Source: Sphingobium abikonense NBRC 16140 (lineage in GTDB: Bacteria; Pseudomonadota; Alphaproteobacteria; Sphingomonadales; Sphingomonadaceae). Taken from it: a stretch of 64,000 nucleotides of DNA. Position 1 is the stretch's first letter. Each line of letters starts with the position of its first letter. The translations under genes were made by a program, and so were the position numbers. Below the pieces are notes generated by a model, which was not told the origin of the DNA, searched no databases, and was given only the letters and a program-made list of their open reading frames with translations. The stretch spans positions 62,001 to 126,000 of the forward strand of contig NZ_BCYT01000001.1 in assembly GCF_001598335.1 (NCBI RefSeq), written 5' to 3'. Below, piece after piece: positions 35,516-44,407 of this stretch.

Positions 35516-37534
35516 TTGCGAAAAGGCGACCCAAATCGGAGACCCGCCATTTTGCGCGTTTTGAAAACCTTGCTGGAAAAACGCGGCGCAAAGCGGTCGC
35601 AGGATGCTGACGTCCACGCCAGCCTGATCGAGACGCTCTATGCGTCGCCCGCGTCCCTGACGATCGGAGCGATCACCGGCGTCGCCGTCGGTCTGGTGGT
35701 TGTCAGCCTGACCGATCGCGGCGCCATTCATGCCGTCGTCGCTTTGCTCTGCCTGGTCGCGACGTTGCGGGTGGTGTCCGCCATATTCTTCCACCGGCAA
35801 TTGGTGCGGGGCACCGCGGTCGCTTCGCGCGGCTGGGAACTGGCCTATGAGCTGGGTGCCTGGGTCTATGCGGGCCTGCTGGGTCTGATGGCGTTCGTAT
35901 CGCTCATCACGTCCGGGAACAGCATCATCCACATGCTGACAGTGTCGATGGCGACCGGTTATGCCGGCGGCATTTCCGGCCGCAATGCGGGACGGGTGCA
36001 AATCGCCATCGGTCAGGTCTGCCTGGCATTGCTGCCGACCGCGACGGGGCTGTGGCTGGAAGGATCGACAGGCTATCGCGTGCTGTCCGTGGCGATGGTG
36101 ATGATGGTTCTGGGCCTGGCGGAAATTAGCTCCACGACGCATCGCATTGTCGTTCAGGCCCTGATCGGGAAGCGCGACAAGTCGCTGCTTGCCGAAAAAT
36201 TCGAGCGGCTGGCGCGGTTCGACAGCCTGACAGGCCTGGAAAACCGCATGGCGATGCAGATGCGCCTGCGGGACATTTTCCAGACGAACGAGAAGCGCAC
36301 GGACGCCGTGGCGATCCTGTGGATGGATCTGGATCGGTTCAAGGAAATCAATGATTCACTGGGCCACATGGTCGGTGATCAGTTGCTCCGCGCCGTGGCC
36401 GAACGGCTGACCGAGGTGGTTCAAGGTCGCGGCAAGATCGCGCGGTTCGGCGGCGACGAGTTCGTCCTGATCTGTCCCGACACCGACCGGGTCACGGCGG
36501 CCGGCATCGCTCAGGAAATTGTGTCTTACTTCACCCATGGCTTTGAAATCGGGGAAAACCATCTGCAGGTGACGGCCTCGGTCGGCTATGCCATCGGTCC
36601 GCAGGATGGCCGCGACATGGACGAGCTGATGCAGCATGCCGATCTGGCGCTGTATGAGGCGAAGGGACAGGGGCGCAATCGCGCCGCCAGCTTCAACTGG
36701 TCGCTAAAGGAGCGGTTCAATCGGCTGCACGAGATTGAGACCGGTCTGCGCCGGGCACTCTCGGGCGGTGAGCTGAACCTCATGTTTCAGCCGATCGTCG
36801 ACTTAAACACAGGCGAAATTGAGGCGTGCGAGGCCCTGCTGCGGTGGGAGCATCCGGTATTGGGGCCGATCCCCCCTTCGGAATTCATCCCGATCGCCGA
36901 GAATATGGGTTTGATCGAGGCGATGACGGGCTGGGTTTTGCGCCGGGCGTGCGAGGTCGCGGCGCAGTGGCCCGAGCATGTGCGGGTGGCGATCAACATT
37001 TCGCCGGCATCGCTCAAATCGCCCGAGCTGCCTGGCAATGTCATCGCCGCGCTGCTGGAAACCGGCGTGTCGGCCCGCCGGCTGGAACTGGAAGTGACCG
37101 AATCGATATTCCTGGACGACAGCGGGCAGACCAACGCGATCCTGCGCGAATTGCAGCGGATCGGCCTGCGCCTAGCCTTGGATGATTTCGGCACCGGCTA
37201 TTCGTCGCTGGCCTATTTGCGGTCCTATCGCTTCGACACGCTCAAGGTCGATCAGAGCTTCATGGCGGGCGTCAGCGCCAATGCGGAAGACCGCGCGATC
37301 GTCAGGGCGATCGGCAACCTCGCGCGTGACCTGTCGATGGACACGGTGGCGGAAGGCATAGAGACGGCCGATCAGCTGAACCATGCGCGCGAGGCGGGCT
37401 TTACCAATGTCCAGGGCTATTTGTTCAGCCGCCCGGTGCCGGCGCAGCAGATCGCCGACATGATTGCCGCCGGCCCGTTGCAGGGAACCGGACGGCCCGA
37501 CCCCGCGATCGGCACGCGCCGCCGCAGGGCCTGA
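35516..37534 (+). CDS. Membrane GGDEF-EAL c-di-GMP enzyme
   Basis: 672 residues: six membrane helices in the first 220 residues, then a GGDEF domain with intact RFGGDEF near residue 310 and an EAL domain with EALLRW, NIS, ELEVTES, LDDFGTGYSS, LKVDQSFM and AEGIET, so phosphodiesterase residues are complete. The allosteric RxxD site is absent (RGKI). It could make or break c-di-GMP. Starts with TTG at 35516 after AAAGGGAAA; no in-frame ATG lies in the early part. Converges with the RpfF-like gene with 9 bases between, which suggests but does not prove a functional link to DSF signalling. Confidence 0.9.
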   Translation: MRKGDPNRRPAILRVLKTLLEKRGAKRSQDADVHASLIETLYASPASLTIGAITGVAVGLVVVSLTDRGAIHAVVALLCLVATLRVVSAIFFHRQLVRGTAVASRGWELAYELGAWVYAGLLGLMAFVSLITSGNSIIHMLTVSMATGYAGGISGRNAGRVQIAIGQVCLALLPTATGLWLEGSTGYRVLSVAMVMMVLGLAEISSTTHRIVVQALIGKRDKSLLAEKFERLARFDSLTGLENRMAMQMRLRDIFQTNEKRTDAVAILWMDLDRFKEINDSLGHMVGDQLLRAVAERLTEVVQGRGKIARFGGDEFVLICPDTDRVTAAGIAQEIVSYFTHGFEIGENHLQVTASVGYAIGPQDGRDMDELMQHADLALYEAKGQGRNRAASFNWSLKERFNRLHEIETGLRRALSGGELNLMFQPIVDLNTGEIEACEALLRWEHPVLGPIPPSEFIPIAENMGLIEAMTGWVLRRACEVAAQWPEHVRVAINISPASLKSPELPGNVIAALLETGVSARRLELEVTESIFLDDSGQTNAILRELQRIGLRLALDDFGTGYSSLAYLRSYRFDTLKVDQSFMAGVSANAEDRAIVRAIGNLARDLSMDTVAEGIETADQLNHAREAGFTNVQGYLFSRPVPAQQIADMIAAGPLQGTGRPDPAIGTRRRRA

Positions 37535-37543
37535 CCGGGGCGC

Positions 37544-38497
37544 TCAGCGCAATTTCGTCTGCGCTGCCGCCAGCCGCCGCATCATGCGCAAGTCGCGGTC
37601 CGACAGGGAAAGGGCGGTTTCAGTCCACATTTCCACGATATCGGTCAGTTCCGTCAGGGTCAGCGGATGCACGCGGCGCGCCGCCTTGTTGATTCCCACA
37701 TAGCCGGCATGATGCGCCCGGTGATCGCGAATCCACTGGATGGTGGCCGCTTCGCCCTCGCCGGGTTCGACGACCTGGTTGACGATGCCCATGTCGAACA
37801 TTTCCTCGGCGGTATAGATGCGGCCCTCAGACAGCATCTGGCGCGCCAGAACAGGGCCGACCCGGCGTTGCAGGATCGACCAAGCGCCCATGCCGGGGAA
37901 GAGGCCGAACAACACTTCGGGCAGGCCAAAGCGGGCCTGTCGTTCGGCGATGATGACATCGAAGCAGAGCAGCGCCTCAAGGCCGCCGCCCAACGCGTCC
38001 CCCTGCGCCAGGCCGATATTGATGATATTCATGTCGTTGCAATGCCAGATGCGATCCACGATCTCGCAACAGGCGACACCATATTTGAGCAGGGTTTCGC
38101 GGTCGCGGCGCTGGATGCATTCGGCGAACATCTCCAGGTCGCCGCCCAGATTGAAGACGCCGGGAAAGCGCGAGCCCAGCACCATGAATTTGAGGGGGCC
38201 ATGATCGCCGAAGACGCGGCGGCTTTCCCGCTGCCATGCCATGGTGTCGCGCATCAGGCCGAGATTCGAATTGGGTCGTTCGAGCGGCGTCATGAACGCC
38301 CATAGGGTGGCGAGTTCTTCGTCCCACCGAACATCGATCTGCCCAAGGTCGAACAGCGTTGATTTCCCGATGGCCTGCGTAAGCGCCGTTTCCGTAACGA
38401 CAGCGTCGCTGGCGGTTTGGGTTTCATCGTTCATCGGATCGTCGTTCACGGCTTCAACCTCGTTGTGCGTCACGACAAAGCGTCCCGAATCAATCAT
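37544..38497 (-). CDS. RpfF-like DSF synthase (crotonase family)
   Basis: 317-residue crotonase-fold protein. The segments FNLGGDLEMFAECI, GDALGGGLEALL and GLPEVLFGLFPGMGAWSIL match the RpfF group, which makes diffusible signal factor (cis-2-unsaturated fatty acids) by dehydrating and releasing a 3-hydroxyacyl-ACP. The two catalytic Glu of RpfF (141 and 161) correspond to Glu174 and Glu194, with the same 20-residue spacing. The N-terminal 50 residues are acidic and specific to this protein. Starts at 38497 or at ATG 38434; neither has a strong ribosome site. No rpfC or rpfG lies nearby. Confidence 0.87.
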   Translation of the reverse strand: MIDSGRFVVTHNEVEAVNDDPMNDETQTASDAVVTETALTQAIGKSTLFDLGQIDVRWDEELATLWAFMTPLERPNSNLGLMRDTMAWQRESRRVFGDHGPLKFMVLGSRFPGVFNLGGDLEMFAECIQRRDRETLLKYGVACCEIVDRIWHCNDMNIINIGLAQGDALGGGLEALLCFDVIIAERQARFGLPEVLFGLFPGMGAWSILQRRVGPVLARQMLSEGRIYTAEEMFDMGIVNQVVEPGEGEAATIQWIRDHRAHHAGYVGINKAARRVHPLTLTELTDIVEMWTETALSLSDRDLRMMRRLAAAQTKLR

Positions 38498-38732
38498 TTG
38501 CGGCCCCGTTTTTTCAGATAATGAGTGCGTCAGGTTCGCCCCGATGATGCAGCCGCAGGCGTAATGATTGATAGGGGCTTAACCATTTTTGTTGCTGACT
38601 GTTGCCTTGTTGCCGCCCTCTATCCGCGCGTCCCAAAGGGCATGTTGCAAAAATGCCGCAAATTTTTGAAAGCAGTGCGATCCGCCGACCGCTCGGAGCG
38701 CTTTGTTAATCTTTCCGATTTACCCATTCCGC

Positions 38733-38912
38733 ATGGCCCATCCGTCCAATTCTTCCTCTTATGTGACATTGACGCTGCAGGATTCGCAGGGGCGATCCTG
38801 GCCGCTGCGCCTGTCGCGCGACTGCCTGCGCTTCGTCGGCGCCTATCGACGGGTGGAAGGCTTCAATATCGACGCGATGCGGCTGTTCGACGGGGTCCGC
38901 AAGGCCGGGTGA
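38733..38912 (+). CDS. Small conserved-looking hypothetical protein
   Basis: 59 residues upstream of tgt. Contains YVTLTLQDSQGRSWPLRLSR and ends in a helix-like FNIDAMRLFDGV. No recognised family. The start ATG at 38733 lacks a strong ribosome site. Real coding status is likely but not certain. Confidence 0.5.
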   Translation: MAHPSNSSSYVTLTLQDSQGRSWPLRLSRDCLRFVGAYRRVEGFNIDAMRLFDGVRKAG

Positions 38913-40091
<1,179 letters not shown>

Positions 40092-40094
40092 TCG

Positions 40095-41675
40095 TCAGGG
40101 GACGATAGTGATCGCGATGGCGAATCGGCCAGCCTCGCCATCATGATCGAGCGGCGCGCGAAGCTGGCGCGACAGACCGGTGAGCACCCGCCCATAGCGT
40201 TCCTTCATATACGCCTGCATGTCCGGCGTGTCGTGAAGGCCCGATGACTGGACGATCACCTGGGCGCGATCCTTGTCCTGCGCCTTGACCGAGATGCGCA
40301 TACGACCCGCCGGGTCCATCCGCATCGCCAGCTCGACAAGTTCGGTGACAAGAAACGCGATCGGGACAGCAACATCCTGACTGATATGCAGATCGTCGCT
40401 GTCAATCTGGATGCCAAAACGGCGCGCCGCGGAGGGGGCGGTACTTCTGAGGCTTGCAGACAATTCGCTGATAAGCGCGCGCACACCCACCCCGCGATTT
40501 TCCTCCAGTTCGGCAAAATGGTTGCGGTGCACCACCGACAGCGCGTCGACCCGTCGCTGGATCGAGGCATAGGCCTCGACCGCTTCGGGTTCATGGGCAG
40601 AGCGCGCGTGCAGGTTGATGAGGCTGGCGATGATCTGAAGGTTGTTCTTAACGCGATGATGGACCTCGCGCGTCAGTTTGCGCTGGGTGTCGAGCCCCTC
40701 GGCCAGTTCGGCCTCATGGGTCGCGACATCCTCGCTGATCTCGCGGAATGTGTCGCCCAGGGCTATGATCTCGCGCGCAGGGGTGCGCACGCGCTGCATC
40801 GGTTCCAACACTTCGCCGGGATGATAGGCAGCCACGGCGCGACGCAGCAGTACCAGGGGACGGATGAGCAATCGATTGACCACGAACCAGCCGATCGCAG
40901 CAGCGGCGAACCACATGACCAGCGGCAGGAAGAGGGATAGCGTCCGCGCCAGCGTTTCCGGTGGATCGCGCACCGTCATGGTCAGCACGATATTGGGCGG
41001 TTCCAGCGGCGCCGACAGGCTGGTGACGCCGTCGCCGGGGGCAAGGGGCTGCTGCGATGATGTCAGATCCAGTCGGCGATGCCCTTCATACAGGGTAAGC
41101 CGCCGGTTCTGCAATGCGGTGGCGGGATCGGCCGCCCGTTCGAGATGCGCGCGCGAATAATAGATGAACCCGACCAGCTGGCCGTTCGCGCTTCGCGCGC
41201 GGACCAGAAGATAGGGCGCGTTATCGAGCAATTGCGCGGCCGGCCCGGTGAAACGCTCTGCGGGATCAAGGATCGGCCTTTGCTTGGGGTCCGACGCGCA
41301 CAGGCGTCGACTAGCCCGATCATAGACGGCATATCGGCCGCCCTCACGATCATTGGACGCGAGAAACAGGTTGAGCCGGGCGCAGATGCCGGTGTCCGAA
41401 GGCGCCGTGGACAGATTGTTGACGGTCAGTTGCAGCGCCGTCCGATCAGATTCAATGTCGGCGGTCAATTTGCGGGCGCTCTGGCTCACCGCTACTCGAA
41501 GCAGGGCTTCCTTTTCCAGATCCGCGGTCTGGATAGCCTGCAAAGATGCGACAAGGGCGATAAGCCCGAGCGGCAACAAGGCGAGCGTCAAGATCAGGAA
41601 CATCTTGACGCCGGTGGAGCCGAAAAGCGAAGCGGTCAGCGATTGGGCTGCCGGAGGATGGCTGCCCCCGATCAT
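40095..41675 (-). CDS. phyP: PhyP-like HWE/HisKA_2 sensor protein (degenerate kinase)
   Basis: 526 residues: membrane helix at about 25-45, periplasmic sensor region, second helix near 250-270, HAMP-like linker, then HisKA_2 with LTREVHHRVKNNLQIIASLI (His near 339). The ATPase domain is degraded: the N-box reads VTELVELAMRM without its Asn, and the D-box and glycine-rich lid are missing. This fits PhyP of Sphingomonas, a PhyR phosphatase and negative regulator in the same gene position. Seven bases after nepR, read from the EcfG promoter at 42039. Confidence 0.87.
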   Translation of the reverse strand: MIGGSHPPAAQSLTASLFGSTGVKMFLILTLALLPLGLIALVASLQAIQTADLEKEALLRVAVSQSARKLTADIESDRTALQLTVNNLSTAPSDTGICARLNLFLASNDREGGRYAVYDRASRRLCASDPKQRPILDPAERFTGPAAQLLDNAPYLLVRARSANGQLVGFIYYSRAHLERAADPATALQNRRLTLYEGHRRLDLTSSQQPLAPGDGVTSLSAPLEPPNIVLTMTVRDPPETLARTLSLFLPLVMWFAAAAIGWFVVNRLLIRPLVLLRRAVAAYHPGEVLEPMQRVRTPAREIIALGDTFREISEDVATHEAELAEGLDTQRKLTREVHHRVKNNLQIIASLINLHARSAHEPEAVEAYASIQRRVDALSVVHRNHFAELEENRGVGVRALISELSASLRSTAPSAARRFGIQIDSDDLHISQDVAVPIAFLVTELVELAMRMDPAGRMRISVKAQDKDRAQVIVQSSGLHDTPDMQAYMKERYGRVLTGLSRQLRAPLDHDGEAGRFAIAITIVP

Positions 41676-41682
41676 GACGCAC

Positions 41683-41910
41683 TCAGTCCAGTTTGCTTAA
41701 AAGGTCCAGCATTTCAGCGGGAATGTCTTCCTCAACGGCGCGCTGGTAGACCGTGCGCAGCGCCTGCGACACCTGGCCTTCCTCCTTGCGGCTTTTTCCG
41801 CTGCGCTTTGGCGCGGCTAGGGGACCATCCTGGTCGTGACCCCTGTCGGTCGGCTGCTGTTCCGTCGTCGAAGAAACCAAAATCTGCCCCTCTGAAGCAA
41901 TCTGTGTCAC
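41683..41910 (-). CDS. nepR: Anti-sigma factor NepR
   Basis: 75-residue anti-sigma factor. The NepR core, QVSQALRTVYQRAVEEDIPA followed by EMLDLLSKLD, is clear after a disordered N-terminus. Binds EcfG in the absence of stress and is titrated by phosphorylated PhyR. First gene before phyP on the minus strand, divergent from phyR, and preceded by an EcfG promoter. Confidence 0.93.
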   Translation of the reverse strand: MTQIASEGQILVSSTTEQQPTDRGHDQDGPLAAPKRSGKSRKEEGQVSQALRTVYQRAVEEDIPAEMLDLLSKLD

Positions 41911-42013
41911 GCCAGCCTGCCCGTATTTGCGGGAAATGCGCGGGTCGTCAATTCGTCGTTCCGCGTCATCCGGTTGAAAATCACGATATCGTCAAAAAAT
42001 CCATATGGCAGCG

Positions 42014-42039
42014 AAACAAATTGCAATGTCGATGGTTCC
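42014..42039 (-). promoter_or_regulatory. EcfG-dependent promoter of nepR-phyP
   Basis: On the minus strand GGAAC (42039-42035), a 17-base spacer and GTTT (42017-42014): the alphaproteobacterial EcfG consensus. Lies 104 bases before the nepR start. It provides a feedback loop: active EcfG raises its own anti-sigma factor. Confidence 0.72.
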
Positions 42040-42192
42040 GGGCTGCGAGGCGTTTTTTTGACGCTGCCGGTTTTGGCGGGACGAAGTGCGGGCGGGCTTG
42101 CCAATGCGGCATGGACATTCCATTCTTCTAGCGACCGCCGTGATAGGCCGGGATACACGATGCCTTTGATCGGGCAGGGAGAAGACTAGACA

Positions 42193-42984
42193 ATGTCGCT
42201 TGGACAGAAACTGCACCCCCATCTTCCCTTTTTGCGCCGCTATGCGCGCGCCCTGACGGGCAGCCAGACGCATGGCGACGCCTATGTGCGCGCCACGCTG
42301 GAAGCGATCGTCGCCGCTCCTGAAGAATTTCCTGCCGATGTTGACCCGCGTCTGGGCCTCTATCGGACCTTCCATGCCATCTGGTCGTCGTCCCATCTGG
42401 AAGACGAGCCGATGGGGGGCGGCGATGACCGGGAGGCGATCGCGCAGGCGCGTCTGGCGCGCCTGACGCCTTTGCCGCGGCAGGCGCTGCTGCTGACGGC
42501 GCTCGAAGGCTTCACCGTCGATGACGTCGCTTATCTGATCGCGATGGATCCGGCCGACGTCGAAGCGCTGGTGGAAGAGGCTCTGGCCGAAATCGAGGCA
42601 CAGACGCGCGCCAAGGTGCTGATCATTGAGGATGAGCCGATCATCGCCATGGATATCGAAACGATCGTCCGTGACCTTGGGCATGACGTGACCGCCATCG
42701 CCGTGACGCGCGAGGACGCCGTACGCGAGGCCATGGCTGAGCGACCCGGTCTGGTGCTCGCGGACATTCAACTGGCCGACGATTCCAGTGGCATCGACGC
42801 CGTGAAGGACATTTTGTCGGAAATTTCGGTCCCGGTCATCTTCATTACCGCTTTCCCCGAGCGTCTCCTCACAGGCGAGCGGCCTGAGCCGACATTCCTC
42901 ATCACCAAGCCGTTCCAGCGTTCCACTGTGAAGGCCGCGATCTCGCAGGCGCTCTTCTTCGATCAGGCCACCGCCCCGGCCTGA
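42193..42984 (+). CDS. phyR: General stress response regulator PhyR
   Basis: 263 residues: N-terminal sigma-like output domain (FLRRYARALTGSQTHGDAYV; LTPLPRQALLLTALEGFTVD) that mimics EcfG to sequester NepR, and C-terminal receiver with IIEDEP, phospho-acceptor Asp191 (LVLADIQLAD), Thr in FITAFPE and Lys in ITKPF. Divergent from nepR-phyP. GGGAGAAG precedes the ATG. No EcfG promoter is evident in front of phyR itself. Confidence 0.96.
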   Translation: MSLGQKLHPHLPFLRRYARALTGSQTHGDAYVRATLEAIVAAPEEFPADVDPRLGLYRTFHAIWSSSHLEDEPMGGGDDREAIAQARLARLTPLPRQALLLTALEGFTVDDVAYLIAMDPADVEALVEEALAEIEAQTRAKVLIIEDEPIIAMDIETIVRDLGHDVTAIAVTREDAVREAMAERPGLVLADIQLADDSSGIDAVKDILSEISVPVIFITAFPERLLTGERPEPTFLITKPFQRSTVKAAISQALFFDQATAPA

Positions 42985-43018
42985 CGCGGGAAGTCTATGT
43001 TCTCTTTGCTCCGCTGAC

Positions 43019-43043
43019 GGAACTCCCGGTCGTGCGTCGCGTT
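43019..43043 (+). promoter_or_regulatory. EcfG-dependent promoter upstream of the 43-residue gene and ecfG
   Basis: GGAAC at 43019-43023, 17 bases, then GTT at 43041-43043 (preceded by C, as in the consensus CGTT). Located 31 bases before the small membrane protein gene and about 220 before ecfG, so both are probably autoregulated. Confidence 0.75.
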
Positions 43044-43073
43044 AATGAAGCGTAACGATCGGGAGAGAGGCAA

Positions 43074-43205
43074 ATGGTGGATCAGGAAAAGCATGTCGCG
43101 ACGGAAGACGTACGCGGAGGCTCGACCGAACATACCGTCCGCTACGTGTTGGGCGCATCGCTCGCACTCGCCGTGATCGTCATGATTGTTCTGCTGTTGC
43201 TTTGA
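43074..43205 (+). CDS. 43-residue single-pass membrane protein
   Basis: Small gene, 44 codons, with ribosome site GGGAGAGAGG seven bases before the ATG. The first 20 residues are acidic and polar; the rest (YVLGASLALAVIVMIVLLLL) is one membrane helix running to the C-terminus. It lies directly behind an EcfG promoter and 56 bases before ecfG. No known family recognised. Its position suggests a stress-induced membrane peptide or a leader influencing ecfG. Confidence 0.7.
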   Translation: MVDQEKHVATEDVRGGSTEHTVRYVLGASLALAVIVMIVLLLL

Positions 43206-43261
43206 TTGACGGCAATTTTGATTTGTCTTGATGGACATAAAAGTTAGGATATGGGCGCAGT

Positions 43262-43957
43262 ATGGCTTTGACGATGTCGGTTCAGACGACAGGAGTGGCG
43301 GCCAGCAAGGGGGTCGTTCTCGTGAATGAAGAAACTGCCGCTTCGGAAGAGCGCGCCGCTTTGTCAGACAGCGATTTCAAGCGCGAACTTGCGGCAGTCA
43401 TCCCCCATCTTCGCGCTTTTGGGCGGTCGCTTTCGGGAAACCGCGACGTCGCGGACGATCTGGTTCAGGAAACCTTGCTTAAGGCATGGGCCGCCCGGGC
43501 CCGTTTTCAGGCCGGCACGAACATGCGTGCATGGACGTTCATCATCCTGCGCAATCATTATCTTTCGCAGATGCGCCGGTCCCGTTTCCGCGGTGATTGG
43601 GATGACCTGACGGCGGATCGCATCCTCGCGGCGCCGGCCGGGCAGGACAAGCATGTCGAACTAAGCGACATGCAGCGTGCCTTGCTGCAATTGCCGCAGC
43701 CGCAGCGGGAAGCACTAATCCTGGTGGGTGCTGGCGGATTTGCGTATGAAGAGGCTGCTGAAATCTGCGGCGTTGCTGTCGGCACGATCAAAAGCCGGGT
43801 CGCGCGCGGTCGCGCGGCGTTGGAGCAGATTATGGAAAACGGCGACCTGCCATCCCGCCGCAGTCAGGAAACGACCGAAACGGCTGTGCTTGATGAGATC
43901 ATGGACGATGTTGATCGTCTGAGCCGTGGTGGAGAGGGACGTAATTCCGGCAACTGA
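43262..43957 (+). CDS. ecfG: General stress ECF sigma factor EcfG
   Basis: 231-residue ECF sigma factor. Region 2 has GNRDVADDLVQETLLKAWA and NMRAWTFIILRNHYLSQMRR; region 4 has LPQPQREALILVGAGGFAYE and AVGTIKSRVARGRAALE. Directs transcription from GGAAC/GTT promoters. The N-terminal 45 residues and C-terminal 35 residues lie outside the sigma domains. Start at ATG 43262, with a possible shorter start at 43277. Confidence 0.94.
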   Translation: MALTMSVQTTGVAASKGVVLVNEETAASEERAALSDSDFKRELAAVIPHLRAFGRSLSGNRDVADDLVQETLLKAWAARARFQAGTNMRAWTFIILRNHYLSQMRRSRFRGDWDDLTADRILAAPAGQDKHVELSDMQRALLQLPQPQREALILVGAGGFAYEEAAEICGVAVGTIKSRVARGRAALEQIMENGDLPSRRSQETTETAVLDEIMDDVDRLSRGGEGRNSGN

Positions 43958-44016
43958 CCCGGCCGAAATCCGGGCGTAGGAACTGGTCGTCCTATCTCCT
44001 TATTGGGAGAGAGAGT

Positions 44017-44256
44017 ATGACCGACCTGCACAGATTTACGCCCTCTGAACCGCCGCGATCGAAAAGTGGTGTCGTTCTGGGGGTCGTTGCTTTGGCCCTC
44101 GTTCTGGCGGTGGGCTTTTTCTACCTGACGAATGACGATCGGCGGGATCGCCGTGCGGATGCCGTGACGCAAGCCGCAGCGTCTGCGGACGAGGCTGTGC
44201 AAGCCATGGGCGATGCGACGCGCAACGCTGCCAACGATCTGGATCGCGCGCGCTGA
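44017..44256 (+). CDS. Small single-pass membrane protein after ecfG
   Basis: 79 residues: short polar N-terminus, one membrane helix (GVVLGVVALALVLAVGFFYL), then a charged helical tail (DDRRDRRADAV, AASADEAVQAMGDATR). No signal cleavage site; topology in-out or out-in not clear. Strong GGGAGAGAG ribosome site. Function unknown; its position suggests membership in the stress regulon. Confidence 0.78.
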   Translation: MTDLHRFTPSEPPRSKSGVVLGVVALALVLAVGFFYLTNDDRRDRRADAVTQAAASADEAVQAMGDATRNAANDLDRAR

Positions 44257-44327
44257 CAGGGTTATTTTAGACCGGCGCCCCGCAGATTCAGTCTTTCTTC
44301 GTCATTTTCGTTCAAACCTCTTCCAAG

Positions 44328-44367
44328 CGTCGGAATTTCTTACACGGGGTGTAAGAAGCGTCCGACG
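44328..44367. promoter_or_regulatory. Long two-part inverted repeat upstream of the exopolysaccharide block
   Basis: Inner arms TTCTTACAC and GTGTAAGAA (9 bp, perfect) around GGG, flanked by outer arms CGTCGGA and TCCGACG (7 bp) with small unmatched gaps between. The block ends 41 bases before the ATG of the sugar transferase. It has no U tract after it. Candidate binding site for the PrsR regulator encoded downstream, or a structured leader. Confidence 0.5.
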
Positions 44368-44407
44368 AGCCGGGCCGCTGGTGGCCATGGCTGGGTGAGG
44401 CGCAACG

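Noticed and set aside
41907..42158. 83-codon frame on the minus strand whose stop overlaps the nepR ATG
   Set aside because: The EcfG promoter of nepR falls within it, its content has no recognisable pattern and there is no ribosome site at its start.
43979..44003. GGAAC followed by TATT before the 79-residue membrane protein gene
   Set aside because: The -10 element does not match GTT and the distance to the ATG is too short for a promoter.
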